A program made the translations under genes and the position numbers. Positions 43,988 through 52,403 of a stretch of 64,000 nt of DNA are shown in pieces. Every line of letters starts with the position of its first letter. Positions within the stretch are counted from its first letter, which is position 1. Source of the stretch: CALJFL01 sp964590005. GTDB lineage: Bacteria; Pseudomonadota; Gammaproteobacteria; Pseudomonadales; Halieaceae. The stretch is from positions 1 to 64,000 of the forward strand of contig CAZPVJ010000175.1 in NCBI GenBank assembly GCA_964590005.1, written 5' to 3'. The notes beneath the pieces are model-generated. The model was given only the letters and a program-made list of their open reading frames with translations, was not told the DNA's origin and ran no database searches.

Positions 43988-44016
43988 TAGCACGCTCATT
44001 CCAAAATGATCAGCAC

Positions 44017-44043
44017 AAAAAAGGGGCCTATAGGCCCCTTTTT
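44017..44043. terminator. Bidirectional intrinsic terminator
   Basis: A run of six A, the perfect palindrome GGGGCCTATAGGCCCC (44023-44038), then five T. It reads as a Rho-independent terminator on both strands and sits between the convergent truncated haemoglobin and lipoprotein genes, serving both. Confidence 0.9.
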
Positions 44044-44058
44044 ATTGCACCAACTAAT

Positions 44059-44757
44059 TCATTCCCTTTCTTTTAACAGCAGTGGCTGCACCAGGGGATC
44101 ATTGGTACGGCCCTGCAAGTTAAGTAAGCCACGCCGCATGCTGTTACCCCAGGAGCGAAACAGCAGGTCGATTGCCTCATCTTCATTCTCAACCTGGTTG
44201 AATGCCCAGATATCATCGGTGGATTTGGTATCTACAGAGCGCACCATCACGTTGCCAGTAGCGGTATTAACCAACGCCATGCTGACAGTTACCGCGCCGC
44301 CGCGACGCTTACCGGCTTCTACTTCCGCACGGGTCGCATTAGGGTGAATAGCAACCACCGTGGTCTTGATAATCATCTCTGATTCTTCGCGCGTCTCGAC
44401 CACGTTGAAAGCTGACTCGTAAGTGAGTGCCACGGTAAATTCTTCACGCAAGGCATTCTGAATGATGCTGTCTTCGATATCAGTGACATCCCACTCATCG
44501 TCGGGATCGCCACCCTCAGGCTGGATAATCTGGATCTTCGACAGATTGGCTGGCGCGACATAAATCTTGCGGAAGGAGGCACCTCCCTCGGCTGACTCCG
44601 GGTTCAGGTAAAGCTCATCAGCCCGGGGGTTACGCGCTTCATAAAATCCGGGATCATCGCGTTCCGGTGCAACGCTACTACCAGCCACGGGATTTTCAGC
44701 GCAGCCGACCAGGCCAAAAGTCACTGCCAGCAGCAGGGGTATCAATCTCTGGTACAT
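44059..44757 (-). CDS. Predicted lipoprotein, DUF3313-like
   Basis: An exported lipoprotein of about 232 residues. The start at 44757 has GAGG at nine bases; 44763 and 44790 are in-frame alternatives. The signal (LIPLLLAVTFGLVGC) ends in a lipobox. The mature part, with YLNPESAEGGASFRKIYVAPANLSKIQI-like opening and later MALVNTATGNVMVRSVD, has the layout of DUF3313 lipoproteins. The function is unknown. It is divergent from the TonB receptor and shares its terminator with the haemoglobin gene. Confidence 0.75.
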   Translation of the reverse strand: MYQRLIPLLLAVTFGLVGCAENPVAGSSVAPERDDPGFYEARNPRADELYLNPESAEGGASFRKIYVAPANLSKIQIIQPEGGDPDDEWDVTDIEDSIIQNALREEFTVALTYESAFNVVETREESEMIIKTTVVAIHPNATRAEVEAGKRRGGAVTVSMALVNTATGNVMVRSVDTKSTDDIWAFNQVENEDEAIDLLFRSWGNSMRRGLLNLQGRTNDPLVQPLLLKERE

Positions 44758-44870
44758 TCCCATCTTCCTCACACTATTCAATGACGGCAATCCGCCCGGG
44801 GGAGACTGCCTCTGAGAGACGCCAGAGTATAACCCAGAATGCCACCTTGGCCACAGAAGGGACTCCAGAT

Positions 44871-44899
44871 TTGGGCAGACAGCGCTAATCCGCTACAAT
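44871..44899 (+). promoter_or_regulatory. Sigma70-like promoter of the TonB-dependent receptor
   Basis: TTGGGC (44871-44876), 17 bases, TACAAT (44894-44899), 30 bases upstream of the receptor start. No Fur-box-like sequence is evident around it, so iron control is not supported by what I see. Confidence 0.5.
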
Positions 44900-44928
44900 C
44901 GCGTACCACCGTGTATCCCGGGTACTTT

Positions 44929-46986
44929 ATGCGTTACCACCACCGTTTAATGCCGGCCCTGTTGGCTGTCATCGCTGCGCCCTTGTGCGCTACCGAACCG
45001 CTGACTGAACAGGTCATCGTCACCGCCACCCGCGTGGAAGAAGGCGCCATAACCCTGCCGCTGGCCTGGTCAGCGATTGATGAAGATGCTATCGAACTCA
45101 CCGGGCAAGTCCACGTGAATGAACTTATGCAGCGTGTTCCAGGGGCCTGGATCAGCCGCGGTAACGGCCAGGAAAGCCTGACCGCGCTGCGCTCTCCGGT
45201 GCTGACCGGGGCTGGGGGCTGCGGGGCTTTCTACATGGCGTGGGATAGCATCAGCCTGCGGGCACCGGGGTTTTGTAACGTCAATCAACTCTTTGATGCT
45301 AACACCGAGCAGGCGGGCCGCATTGAGGTGATCAAGGGGCCCGCAACGGCGCTATATGGGTCCAATGCCCTGCACGGCGTGATCAACGTGATGAGCGCCG
45401 CGCCTACCGAAACGCTGGACCAGGTCATTTCCATAGAGGCCGGCCCAGACGACTACTACCGCGGCAAATACCGCTATAGCAACACTCACGGCCGCCATGG
45501 CGTCAGCCTACGGGTGAACGGCACTACCGATGGCGGTTATAAGGAAGACTCTGGATACGATCAACAGAAACTGACGCTGCGCCACGACTACCAGGGAGAC
45601 GACTGGACGATCATCAGCGCCGTCGAAGGGACCAACCTCAACCAGGAAACGTCCGGCTTTATCCGGGGCTACAAGGCTTATGAAGATAACGCGCTGAAAG
45701 ATACCAACCCCAACCCGGAGGCCTATAGAGACGCCTGGTCTTTGCGAGCCTACAGCAGCGCGAGTCGCGACCTGAATGACACTAATCGACTCACCATTAC
45801 CCCGTACCTGCGCAAGAACGAGATGGAGTTCCTGCAACACTTCCTGCCCTGGCAGCCGGTGGAGGAAAACGGTCACTCCAGTATCGGCCTGAGAGCCACC
45901 GTGACCACGGAACTCGACGACTGGCGCTGGGTCAACGGCGTAGACCTGGAATATACCGATGGCTGGCTCAAGGAAGTCCAGGCCGACGAATTCAGCCCCA
46001 ACCAACCTGCCGGCGTCCATTACGACTACGAGGTTGATGCAACCGTGGCAGCAGCCTACAGCCAGTTGCGGTTTGAACCAGGCGATCGCTTGACGCTGAT
46101 GGCCGGCGCCCGTTTTGAGTACACCGACTACGACTATGACAATAAAACCGGAGACGGCCCGGCCTGCAGCCCGGAAGCAACCGCCTGTCGTTTCTATCGT
46201 CCCGCCGACCGGTCCGACGATTTCAGCGATTGGTCGCTAAACGCCGGAGCCAGCTACGCCCTGCTCGAACAGCACGTGCTGTACGCCAGGCTAGCGCGGG
46301 GATTCCGCGCTCCACAGACAAACGAACTGTATCGCCTGCAGTCCGGCCAGGAAGTCGCTGACCTGGATTCTGAAGAAATGGATAGCCTGGAAGTGGGTCT
46401 GCGTGGTCAGTGGCAGTCGCTGGGCTATGACCTGTCACTGTTCAACATGGACAAAGACGAGGTCATCTTCCAGGACGCCGACCGGCAGAATGTGAGCGGC
46501 GCCAAGACGCGTCACTATGGCGCCGAGTTGCAGCTGGATTACACCTTCGCCCAGCAGTGGTACGCCGGGCTTGCCTTTACCGCCGCCCGTCACAAATACG
46601 ATAGCCGGATCCAGCTGTTGGGATCAGATGGTGACATCAAGGGCAACGATATCGACACCGCACCCCGCCTATTTGGCAGTGCTCGGCTGGGCTGGGACTT
46701 GTCTGAACTTACCGGTCGCACGGCCCTGGCAGAACTGGAGTGGATCTACCTGGACGAATACTACCTGGAGCCAGATAACGAGCATGAATACGATGGTCAC
46801 TCCCTGCTTAACCTGCGCGTCAGCGGCGAGTTTGGACAGCGCTGGGGGGCAGCACTGCGCCTGACCAACCTGTTGGACGAGGACTACGCCGAGCGCGCCG
46901 ATTTTGGCTTCGGCAGTTACCGTTACTTCGTGGGCCAACCGCTGGGCGCATACCTGGAGCTCAACTACCGACTGGGCACGATCTAA
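44929..46986 (+). CDS. TonB-dependent outer-membrane receptor
   Basis: A ligand-gated outer-membrane barrel of 685 residues. A signal peptide (LMPALLAVIAAPLCA) is followed by a TonB box-like EQVIVTATR and the plug domain with IEVIKGPATALYGSNALHGVINVMS. The plug also contains a Cys pair (GGCGAFYM, PGFCNVNQLF) seen in one receptor subclass. The barrel ends with LNYRLGTI, lacking the usual terminal aromatic residue. The start at 44929 gives the signal peptide; upstream residues are not protein-like. The ligand is unknown. Confidence 0.9.
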   Translation: MRYHHRLMPALLAVIAAPLCATEPLTEQVIVTATRVEEGAITLPLAWSAIDEDAIELTGQVHVNELMQRVPGAWISRGNGQESLTALRSPVLTGAGGCGAFYMAWDSISLRAPGFCNVNQLFDANTEQAGRIEVIKGPATALYGSNALHGVINVMSAAPTETLDQVISIEAGPDDYYRGKYRYSNTHGRHGVSLRVNGTTDGGYKEDSGYDQQKLTLRHDYQGDDWTIISAVEGTNLNQETSGFIRGYKAYEDNALKDTNPNPEAYRDAWSLRAYSSASRDLNDTNRLTITPYLRKNEMEFLQHFLPWQPVEENGHSSIGLRATVTTELDDWRWVNGVDLEYTDGWLKEVQADEFSPNQPAGVHYDYEVDATVAAAYSQLRFEPGDRLTLMAGARFEYTDYDYDNKTGDGPACSPEATACRFYRPADRSDDFSDWSLNAGASYALLEQHVLYARLARGFRAPQTNELYRLQSGQEVADLDSEEMDSLEVGLRGQWQSLGYDLSLFNMDKDEVIFQDADRQNVSGAKTRHYGAELQLDYTFAQQWYAGLAFTAARHKYDSRIQLLGSDGDIKGNDIDTAPRLFGSARLGWDLSELTGRTALAELEWIYLDEYYLEPDNEHEYDGHSLLNLRVSGEFGQRWGAALRLTNLLDEDYAERADFGFGSYRYFVGQPLGAYLELNYRLGTI

Positions 46987-47064
46987 GCCCCGGGCGGGCC
47001 CGCTCTCGTCCCGCCGTCCAACACCTGCCAAAGTCCTTTGCTGAAAAGCATTGTTAGATTCCCG

Positions 47065-47082
47065 AACCGGTCTAGACTGGTT
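47065..47082. promoter_or_regulatory. Candidate operator dyad upstream of the fatty acyl reductase
   Basis: AACCGGTCTAGACTGGTT: an 18-base inverted repeat with eight of nine base pairs matching, 26 bases before the reductase start. It overlaps a possible TTGTTA (47051-47056)/TAGACT (47073-47078) promoter with a 16-base spacer, so binding there would block transcription. No regulator gene is adjacent. Confidence 0.4.
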
Positions 47083-47108
47083 ATGTAACGATCCAAGAGG
47101 GAGTCACA

Positions 47109-49094
47109 ATGGCGTATTTCATCACCGGCGGTACCGGCTTCATAGGCCGCAATTTTATCGACCAACTGGCCCATCGCGAAGGCGACATCTATATCCTGAC
47201 GCGGGCCCAGTCCATGCACAAGTTTGAGGAACTGCGCGACAGCCTGGGTGACCAGGGTGCGCGGCTGAAGCCGGTCACGGGAGATCTAAGAGAGCCCTTA
47301 CTGGGGGTCGACCCGGCGGACATTGAAACGCTGAAAGGTAAGGTCGAGCATTTCTGCCACTTCGCGGCCATCTACGATATCGCCGCCAGCGAAGAAGCTC
47401 AGGCCGCTACCAATATCGATGGCACCCGCAACGCCATCAACCTGGCCGAGGCCCTGGACGCAGCCTGTTTCCAGCATGTCAGTTCGATCGCCGCGGGCGG
47501 TATGTACAAAGGCGTCTTCCGCGAGGACATGTTCGAGGAAGCCGAAAACTACGAACACCCCTACTTTGCCACCAAGCATGAGTCCGAAGGCATTGTGCGC
47601 CGGGAATGCAAGGTGCCTTTTAGAATCTACCGGCCGGCGATGGTGGTGGGTAATAGCAAGACCGGCGAAATCGACAAGATCGACGGCGCCTACTACTTCT
47701 TCAAGAGTCTGCAAAAACTCCGCAAGGCACTGCCACCCTGGATGCCGCTGATTGGTATCGAAGGCGGCAAGTTCAATGTGGTACCCGTAGATTATGTCGT
47801 GGAAGCGATGGACCATATTGTTCACCTGGATGGGCACGATGGGGGCTGCTTTCACCTCACCGATACCGAGCACTACAGCATGGGACGCTTGCTCAATATT
47901 TTTGCCGAGGCCGGCCACACACCGCGCTTCAGTATGAGGCTGGACACCCGTATCTTCGGCTTCGTGCCGGCTTTCGTACGCGATACCATTGCCGGCCTTC
48001 CACCGATCAAACGCATCATCTCCACCATGTTGCAGGACATGGGGCTGCCCGACTCGGTGCTTATGTTCACCAACTACCCCACTCGCTACGACAACCGCGA
48101 AACCGAGCGAGCGCTCAAGGGCACCGGCATCGCGGTTCCTGACCTGCGCGACTATGCGCCGGTCATCTGGGATTACTGGGAGAGAAACCTTGACCCCGAC
48201 CTGTTCGTGGACCATTCGCTGGAGGGGAACGTAAGCGGCAAAATTGTGCTGATCACCGGCGCGTCGTCGGGCATCGGGAAAGCCTCCGCATTGCGCCTGG
48301 CTGATGCCGGCGCCCACGTACTACTGGTGGCACGCACCGCTGAAAAACTCGCTGAAACCGCCGAGGAAATCAAAACCACCGGCGGCACCGCCACCATCTA
48401 CCAGGCTGACGTTTCAGACCTCGAGGATTGTGATCGACTCATTGAGCAAGTGCTGGCCGACCACGGTTTTGTCGACGTACTGGTCAACAACGCCGGCCGC
48501 TCGATTCGGCGTTCACTGGAACTGTCTTTCGATCGCTTTCATGATTTCGAGCGCACCATGCAAATCAACTATTTCGGCGCGATCCGTTTGATCATGGGCC
48601 TGGCACCCTCGATGCTTGCCGCCGGCAAGGGGCATATCATCAATATTTCATCGATCAGTGCGCTAACCCCGAGTCCGCGGTTTTCCGCCTATGTCGCATC
48701 CAAGTCCGCCCTGGACGCCTGGTCTCGGGCCGCGGCTGTCGAGTTTTCCGACCGCAATGTCCGACTGACCACTATCAATATGCCGCTGGTGCGCACACCA
48801 ATGATATCGGCAACGACTGTCTACGATTCAATGCCGGTACTGACACCTGAGGAAGCGGCGGACATGGTGGCCGAGGCGGTCATCAAAAAGCCCAAGCGAA
48901 TCGCCACGCAAATGGGTATCTTCCTGCAGGTCATGACCGCGGTTGCGCCCAAGTTCTCGGAGGTCATCATGAACACCGTGTTCAGAATGTTCAACGACTC
49001 CGCGGCGGCGCGCGGCGAAGGCAAGCCAGAGAAGGTGGAGGTATCTAATGAACAGGTCGCGCTGGCTTCACTGATGAAAGGGGTGCACTTCTAG
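47109..49094 (+). CDS. Fatty acyl-CoA/ACP reductase, two-domain SDR fusion
   Basis: A 661-residue fusion of an extended SDR (N-terminal, GGTGFIG at 7-13, YFATK active site) and a classical SDR (second half, TGASSGIG, then NNAGRS and YVASK). Length, domain order and long stretches such as FDRFHDFERTMQINYFGA match the Marinobacter fatty acyl reductase (Maqu_2507 type), which reduces acyl-CoA to fatty alcohol in two NADPH steps. AAGAGGGAG precedes the ATG. Its product is a substrate for the WS/DGAT at 36223. It is monocistronic. Confidence 0.9.
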   Translation: MAYFITGGTGFIGRNFIDQLAHREGDIYILTRAQSMHKFEELRDSLGDQGARLKPVTGDLREPLLGVDPADIETLKGKVEHFCHFAAIYDIAASEEAQAATNIDGTRNAINLAEALDAACFQHVSSIAAGGMYKGVFREDMFEEAENYEHPYFATKHESEGIVRRECKVPFRIYRPAMVVGNSKTGEIDKIDGAYYFFKSLQKLRKALPPWMPLIGIEGGKFNVVPVDYVVEAMDHIVHLDGHDGGCFHLTDTEHYSMGRLLNIFAEAGHTPRFSMRLDTRIFGFVPAFVRDTIAGLPPIKRIISTMLQDMGLPDSVLMFTNYPTRYDNRETERALKGTGIAVPDLRDYAPVIWDYWERNLDPDLFVDHSLEGNVSGKIVLITGASSGIGKASALRLADAGAHVLLVARTAEKLAETAEEIKTTGGTATIYQADVSDLEDCDRLIEQVLADHGFVDVLVNNAGRSIRRSLELSFDRFHDFERTMQINYFGAIRLIMGLAPSMLAAGKGHIINISSISALTPSPRFSAYVASKSALDAWSRAAAVEFSDRNVRLTTINMPLVRTPMISATTVYDSMPVLTPEEAADMVAEAVIKKPKRIATQMGIFLQVMTAVAPKFSEVIMNTVFRMFNDSAAARGEGKPEKVEVSNEQVALASLMKGVHF

Positions 49095-49117
49095 CGCCTG
49101 CGCACCCCCAGGGTGTA

Positions 49118-49876
49118 TTACTCGTAACGCGGCAGGTGGCTGATGTTCTGGCCACCTGACAGGTCGAGCAATTGGCCGTTGACGTAACCGGACCGGCTGT
49201 CGTCGGCCAGGAACAAGGCAGCTTCGGCAACATCGTCCAGGGTGCCCATACGACCGGCGGGGGTTTCCCTGATGTGAGCTTCGACGATAGGCGCCATCTC
49301 GAAAAAGCCGTCGGTCATATCCGTTCTGATCAGACCGGGAGCGAGTGAATTGAAGCGTACCCTCTGTTCCGCATACTCTACCGCGGCAACCTTGATCGCG
49401 TAATCGATGCCCGCGCGGGCACCTGCATAAACGGATAAACCGGGTCCCGGCAAACGGGCAGTGAGAGAAGATATGGTGAGCACTGACCCGCCGTTTTTCA
49501 TAGAGGCCGCAGCGGACTTGAAAAACAGCATCGCACCGATAAAGCTGATCTCGAGAGTTGGCCTGATCTGCTCTGCGGTCAGTTCGGCAATTGGAACGCC
49601 GGAATGTGCACCCGCCGAGAATACCGCTATATCAACGTTGCCGTAGGCTTCTGTTGCGGCGTCGAACAAACCCGCTATCTGGGCCTCGTCCGTCGCGTCG
49701 CAGGCGACTGCCAGCCCGTTCAATTCTTCAGCGAGTGCGGCCAGGGGTTCTTTCCGGCGAGCGGCAACCACCAGGTTCGCGCCCTCGGCGGCTAGCCTGC
49801 GGGCGATAGCAGAACCAAAGTTATTCTGCCCGGAGGCACCCAGTACCACCGCAGTTTTTCCTGTCAACGTTCCCAT
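49118..49876 (-). CDS. SDR-family oxidoreductase with YxxxR active site
   Basis: A 252-residue Rossmann-fold protein. The cofactor motif is GASGQNNFG, the catalytic Ser is near S136-S137 (TISSLTA), and Tyr is Y150, but the usual Lys is Arg (YAGAR, R154). The C-terminal segment LFLADDSRSGYVNGQLLDLSGGQ is ordinary for 3-oxoacyl reductase-like SDRs. Lys-to-Arg may still allow catalysis. It is the last gene of the minus-strand operon starting with the carotenoid oxygenase; the substrate is unknown. Confidence 0.85.
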   Translation of the reverse strand: MGTLTGKTAVVLGASGQNNFGSAIARRLAAEGANLVVAARRKEPLAALAEELNGLAVACDATDEAQIAGLFDAATEAYGNVDIAVFSAGAHSGVPIAELTAEQIRPTLEISFIGAMLFFKSAAASMKNGGSVLTISSLTARLPGPGLSVYAGARAGIDYAIKVAAVEYAEQRVRFNSLAPGLIRTDMTDGFFEMAPIVEAHIRETPAGRMGTLDDVAEAALFLADDSRSGYVNGQLLDLSGGQNISHLPRYE

Positions 49877-49940
49877 ACATCTCTCCCTTCAATGCTTCGT
49901 AAGCTTCGGTCCATCACCCTGTGGGATGCGACACGATCCA

Positions 49941-51557
49941 CTACCCCGCAAGAATTTCCTTGATCCTGCGACGCAAAACGTCCTTGCGCACCTTGCCACT
50001 GGCCGTACGCGGTAACTCCTCGACCACTTCCACGTGCTCCGGAATTTTTTGCCTGGCCAGACCGGCTTCATCGGCAAAGGCAGCCACCTCGGCAAGCGTT
50101 GGCTGCTCTCCGGGTACGGGGACAAGGTAAGCGCAAACACCTTCTCCCAGACGCTCATGTGGCATGGCAAGCACCGCCGCCTCTCCGATCTTCGGATGAT
50201 CGTGCAATATGTCTTCCACTTCCTTGGCGCTGATGTTCTCGCCTCCGCGGATGATAATGTCCTTTTTGCGATCGGTGATCAGAATGGCATCGTCGGGGGT
50301 GCGCTGACCAATATCCCCAGTCAGGAAAAAGCCGTCCTGATCATGAGCCTGCGCATTTTGTTCCGGGTCTGCGTAACCCAGCATCATGCCTGCACCGCGG
50401 GCGGCAATCTCACCGTCTTCACCGACAGCCAATTCATTGCCGGCGTCGTCGAGAATCTTCACCTCGTAACCGTAAATCTTGCCGTCGGTTTCAGCAGCCA
50501 GCTGCTGTTCGCCCTCGCCCACAAACCCCTGGGTAATGACCGGTGCCTCAGTGCTACCGTAGACCCGAAATGCCTTACAGTTGGTCAAGACCTCGTACGC
50601 CCGGTTTACTACCTGCGGGGGCACGGCTGCACCACCGCAGGCGAATAAACGCATGGACGGCAGGCCGGTATGGTGTCGCTCTGCGGCGTTGAGCAGCTCT
50701 ACCAGGAAAGGGGTCGCACCAACACTGGCAGTGGCACCTACCCTTTCAATGAATTCAACGGCGGCATCGGCATCCCAGCGCGCCATAAGCGCGGACTTAA
50801 CCGGGGTAAGAAAGGGCAACACCATTCCCGAACCATAACCGGTGATATGCGTCACAGGCGATGGCATCAACATGATGTCCCGCTCGTCCATCCCCCAATA
50901 GTCGAGGGAATGCTGAATGACACGGGTCAGCGTGTTATGGCTGTGTAGCACGGCCTTGGGACTACCCGTGGTCCCCGAGGTATAAAGGATGGCTTTGACA
51001 CTGTTGGGGTCAACCTCTGGCAGGCTGTCGATCTCGGCCGGCTCATTGTCGACCAGGTTCTCATAGCGCAGCATGTCCTCATAGTCATTGTCTGCACGCA
51101 CCGTTACCACGTATTCCAGATCCGGTAATTCGCTGCGCAGCCCGGCAATCATGGATGGGAATTCCAGACTGCGAATCTGCTCGGGGATGTATATCAATCG
51201 AGTTTGGGCATCGGCCAGAATAAAGCGCAGCTCATGGTCGCGATAAATCGGCACGACCGGGTTAACCACCAGACCCATCGCCGAGGCCGCTATATCCAGC
51301 ACCACCGACTCACGCCAGTTTGGCAACTGAAAGCTGATCACATCGCCCTGCTCGAGTCCCAGCTTACGCAGGCCGCTCACCAACCTCAGCGCCTCATTGG
51401 CAACCTGACCGTAGGTAATATGCGGCTCATTCTCGAGGAATATCGCAACATCATCGGGATTCTGGGCTGCCTTTATCCAGGCGGCTGTAGCGATGGTCTG
51501 GTTTGCCCACTCATGTCCATCACGGGCGATCCGTTCGCTGGTCAGCGGATTCTTCAT
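49941..51557 (-). CDS. Acyl-CoA synthetase (AMP-forming), cyclohexanecarboxylate-ligase-like
   Basis: A 538-residue ANL-superfamily CoA ligase. Motifs: YTSGTTGSPKAVLHSHN (phosphate loop), YGSTEAPV (adenine region), ITDRKKDIIIRGGENISAKEVE (hinge), and TASGKVRKDVLR with the C-terminal catalytic Lys. The RGGENI form resembles ligases for cyclic or aromatic acids such as cyclohexanecarboxylate. It sits between two SDR genes and would activate an acid formed by the upstream oxygenases. The exact acid is unknown. Confidence 0.9.
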   Translation of the reverse strand: MKNPLTSERIARDGHEWANQTIATAAWIKAAQNPDDVAIFLENEPHITYGQVANEALRLVSGLRKLGLEQGDVISFQLPNWRESVVLDIAASAMGLVVNPVVPIYRDHELRFILADAQTRLIYIPEQIRSLEFPSMIAGLRSELPDLEYVVTVRADNDYEDMLRYENLVDNEPAEIDSLPEVDPNSVKAILYTSGTTGSPKAVLHSHNTLTRVIQHSLDYWGMDERDIMLMPSPVTHITGYGSGMVLPFLTPVKSALMARWDADAAVEFIERVGATASVGATPFLVELLNAAERHHTGLPSMRLFACGGAAVPPQVVNRAYEVLTNCKAFRVYGSTEAPVITQGFVGEGEQQLAAETDGKIYGYEVKILDDAGNELAVGEDGEIAARGAGMMLGYADPEQNAQAHDQDGFFLTGDIGQRTPDDAILITDRKKDIIIRGGENISAKEVEDILHDHPKIGEAAVLAMPHERLGEGVCAYLVPVPGEQPTLAEVAAFADEAGLARQKIPEHVEVVEELPRTASGKVRKDVLRRRIKEILAG

Positions 51558-51602
51558 TTAACCGTTTTTCCTTTCATTGAGTATGACTGGCGAACTGCGC
51601 CC

Positions 51603-52379
51603 TCACAGGCTGGACAGCACATGCCCGCCGTCGACAGTGAGGCTGGCCCCAGTCATCAGCGCGCCTGCTTGTGAAGCCAACAGCAGCAGAGGTCCGTTCA
51701 GGTCCTGCAGGTCACCCACCCGGCGCTGCGGAATGCGGCTAATCATAGCTTGCCCATCCGGAGAACCGAGCCAACCGCGGTTGAGGTCGGTTTCAAAGTA
51801 TCCCGGGCATATCGCATTGACCCTGATATCGTGCTGGGCAAGCTCCAACGCCGCCGTTCGGGTGAACTGAATCACCGCCGCCTTGGATGCGGCATAATTG
51901 GTCAGTAATTTCTGTTCGCGCTGGGCCAGGATAGAAGCAATATTGATAACACTGCCGCCGGTGTTCGCAGCGATCATGCGGCGCGCTGCTTCGCGCGTTA
52001 CATAGGCGACACCATTGAGGTTGGTATCAACCACCTCCGACCAGTCTTCATCAGTGAGGTCGACCAGCGCTTTGGGTATGGTGATACCGGCATTGTTGAC
52101 GACAATCGAAACCACACCAAAAGCCTGCTCGGCCTGGTCGAAGGCTGACGCAATGCTCGTGGTATCCGTCACGTCAAGCGGTAGCGCTATCGCTTCGCCA
52201 CCCGCTGCCACAATCTCGTCACAAGCGGCCTGTACCCTCTCCTTTCGCCGCGCCGCGAGAATAACCCGCGCGCCGGCCTGTGCCAGCACTGACCCAAAAT
52301 GGCGGCCAAACCCGCTGGACGCACCGGTTACCAGAGCAACAGCACCCTGAAGCCGGAAGGGTTCAAACAAGTCGCTCAT
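51603..52379 (-). CDS. SDR-family oxidoreductase, 3-oxoacyl-ACP-reductase-like
   Basis: A canonical 258-residue classical SDR: TGASSGFGRH cofactor loop, NNAG (VNNAGIT), Ser in NIASILAQ and YAASK active site intact, C-terminal LTVDGGHVLSSL. It is expected to oxidise a secondary alcohol or reduce a ketone with NAD(P). It lies 24 bases after the Rieske oxygenase gene, so oxidation of a hydroxylated intermediate is likely. Confidence 0.9.
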   Translation of the reverse strand: MSDLFEPFRLQGAVALVTGASSGFGRHFGSVLAQAGARVILAARRKERVQAACDEIVAAGGEAIALPLDVTDTTSIASAFDQAEQAFGVVSIVVNNAGITIPKALVDLTDEDWSEVVDTNLNGVAYVTREAARRMIAANTGGSVINIASILAQREQKLLTNYAASKAAVIQFTRTAALELAQHDIRVNAICPGYFETDLNRGWLGSPDGQAMISRIPQRRVGDLQDLNGPLLLLASQAGALMTGASLTVDGGHVLSSL

Positions 52380-52403
52380 GTCATCTCCTTCGCAGCGAGA
52401 GGT

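Noticed and set aside
44764..44928. Fur box upstream of the TonB-dependent receptor
   Set aside because: No GATAATGATAATCATTATC-like repeat is present; only an ordinary promoter is visible.
47298..48317. A 339-codon open frame opposite the fatty acyl reductase
   Set aside because: Antisense to conserved SDR sequence; composition (His, Gly and Val rich) is that of a shadow frame.
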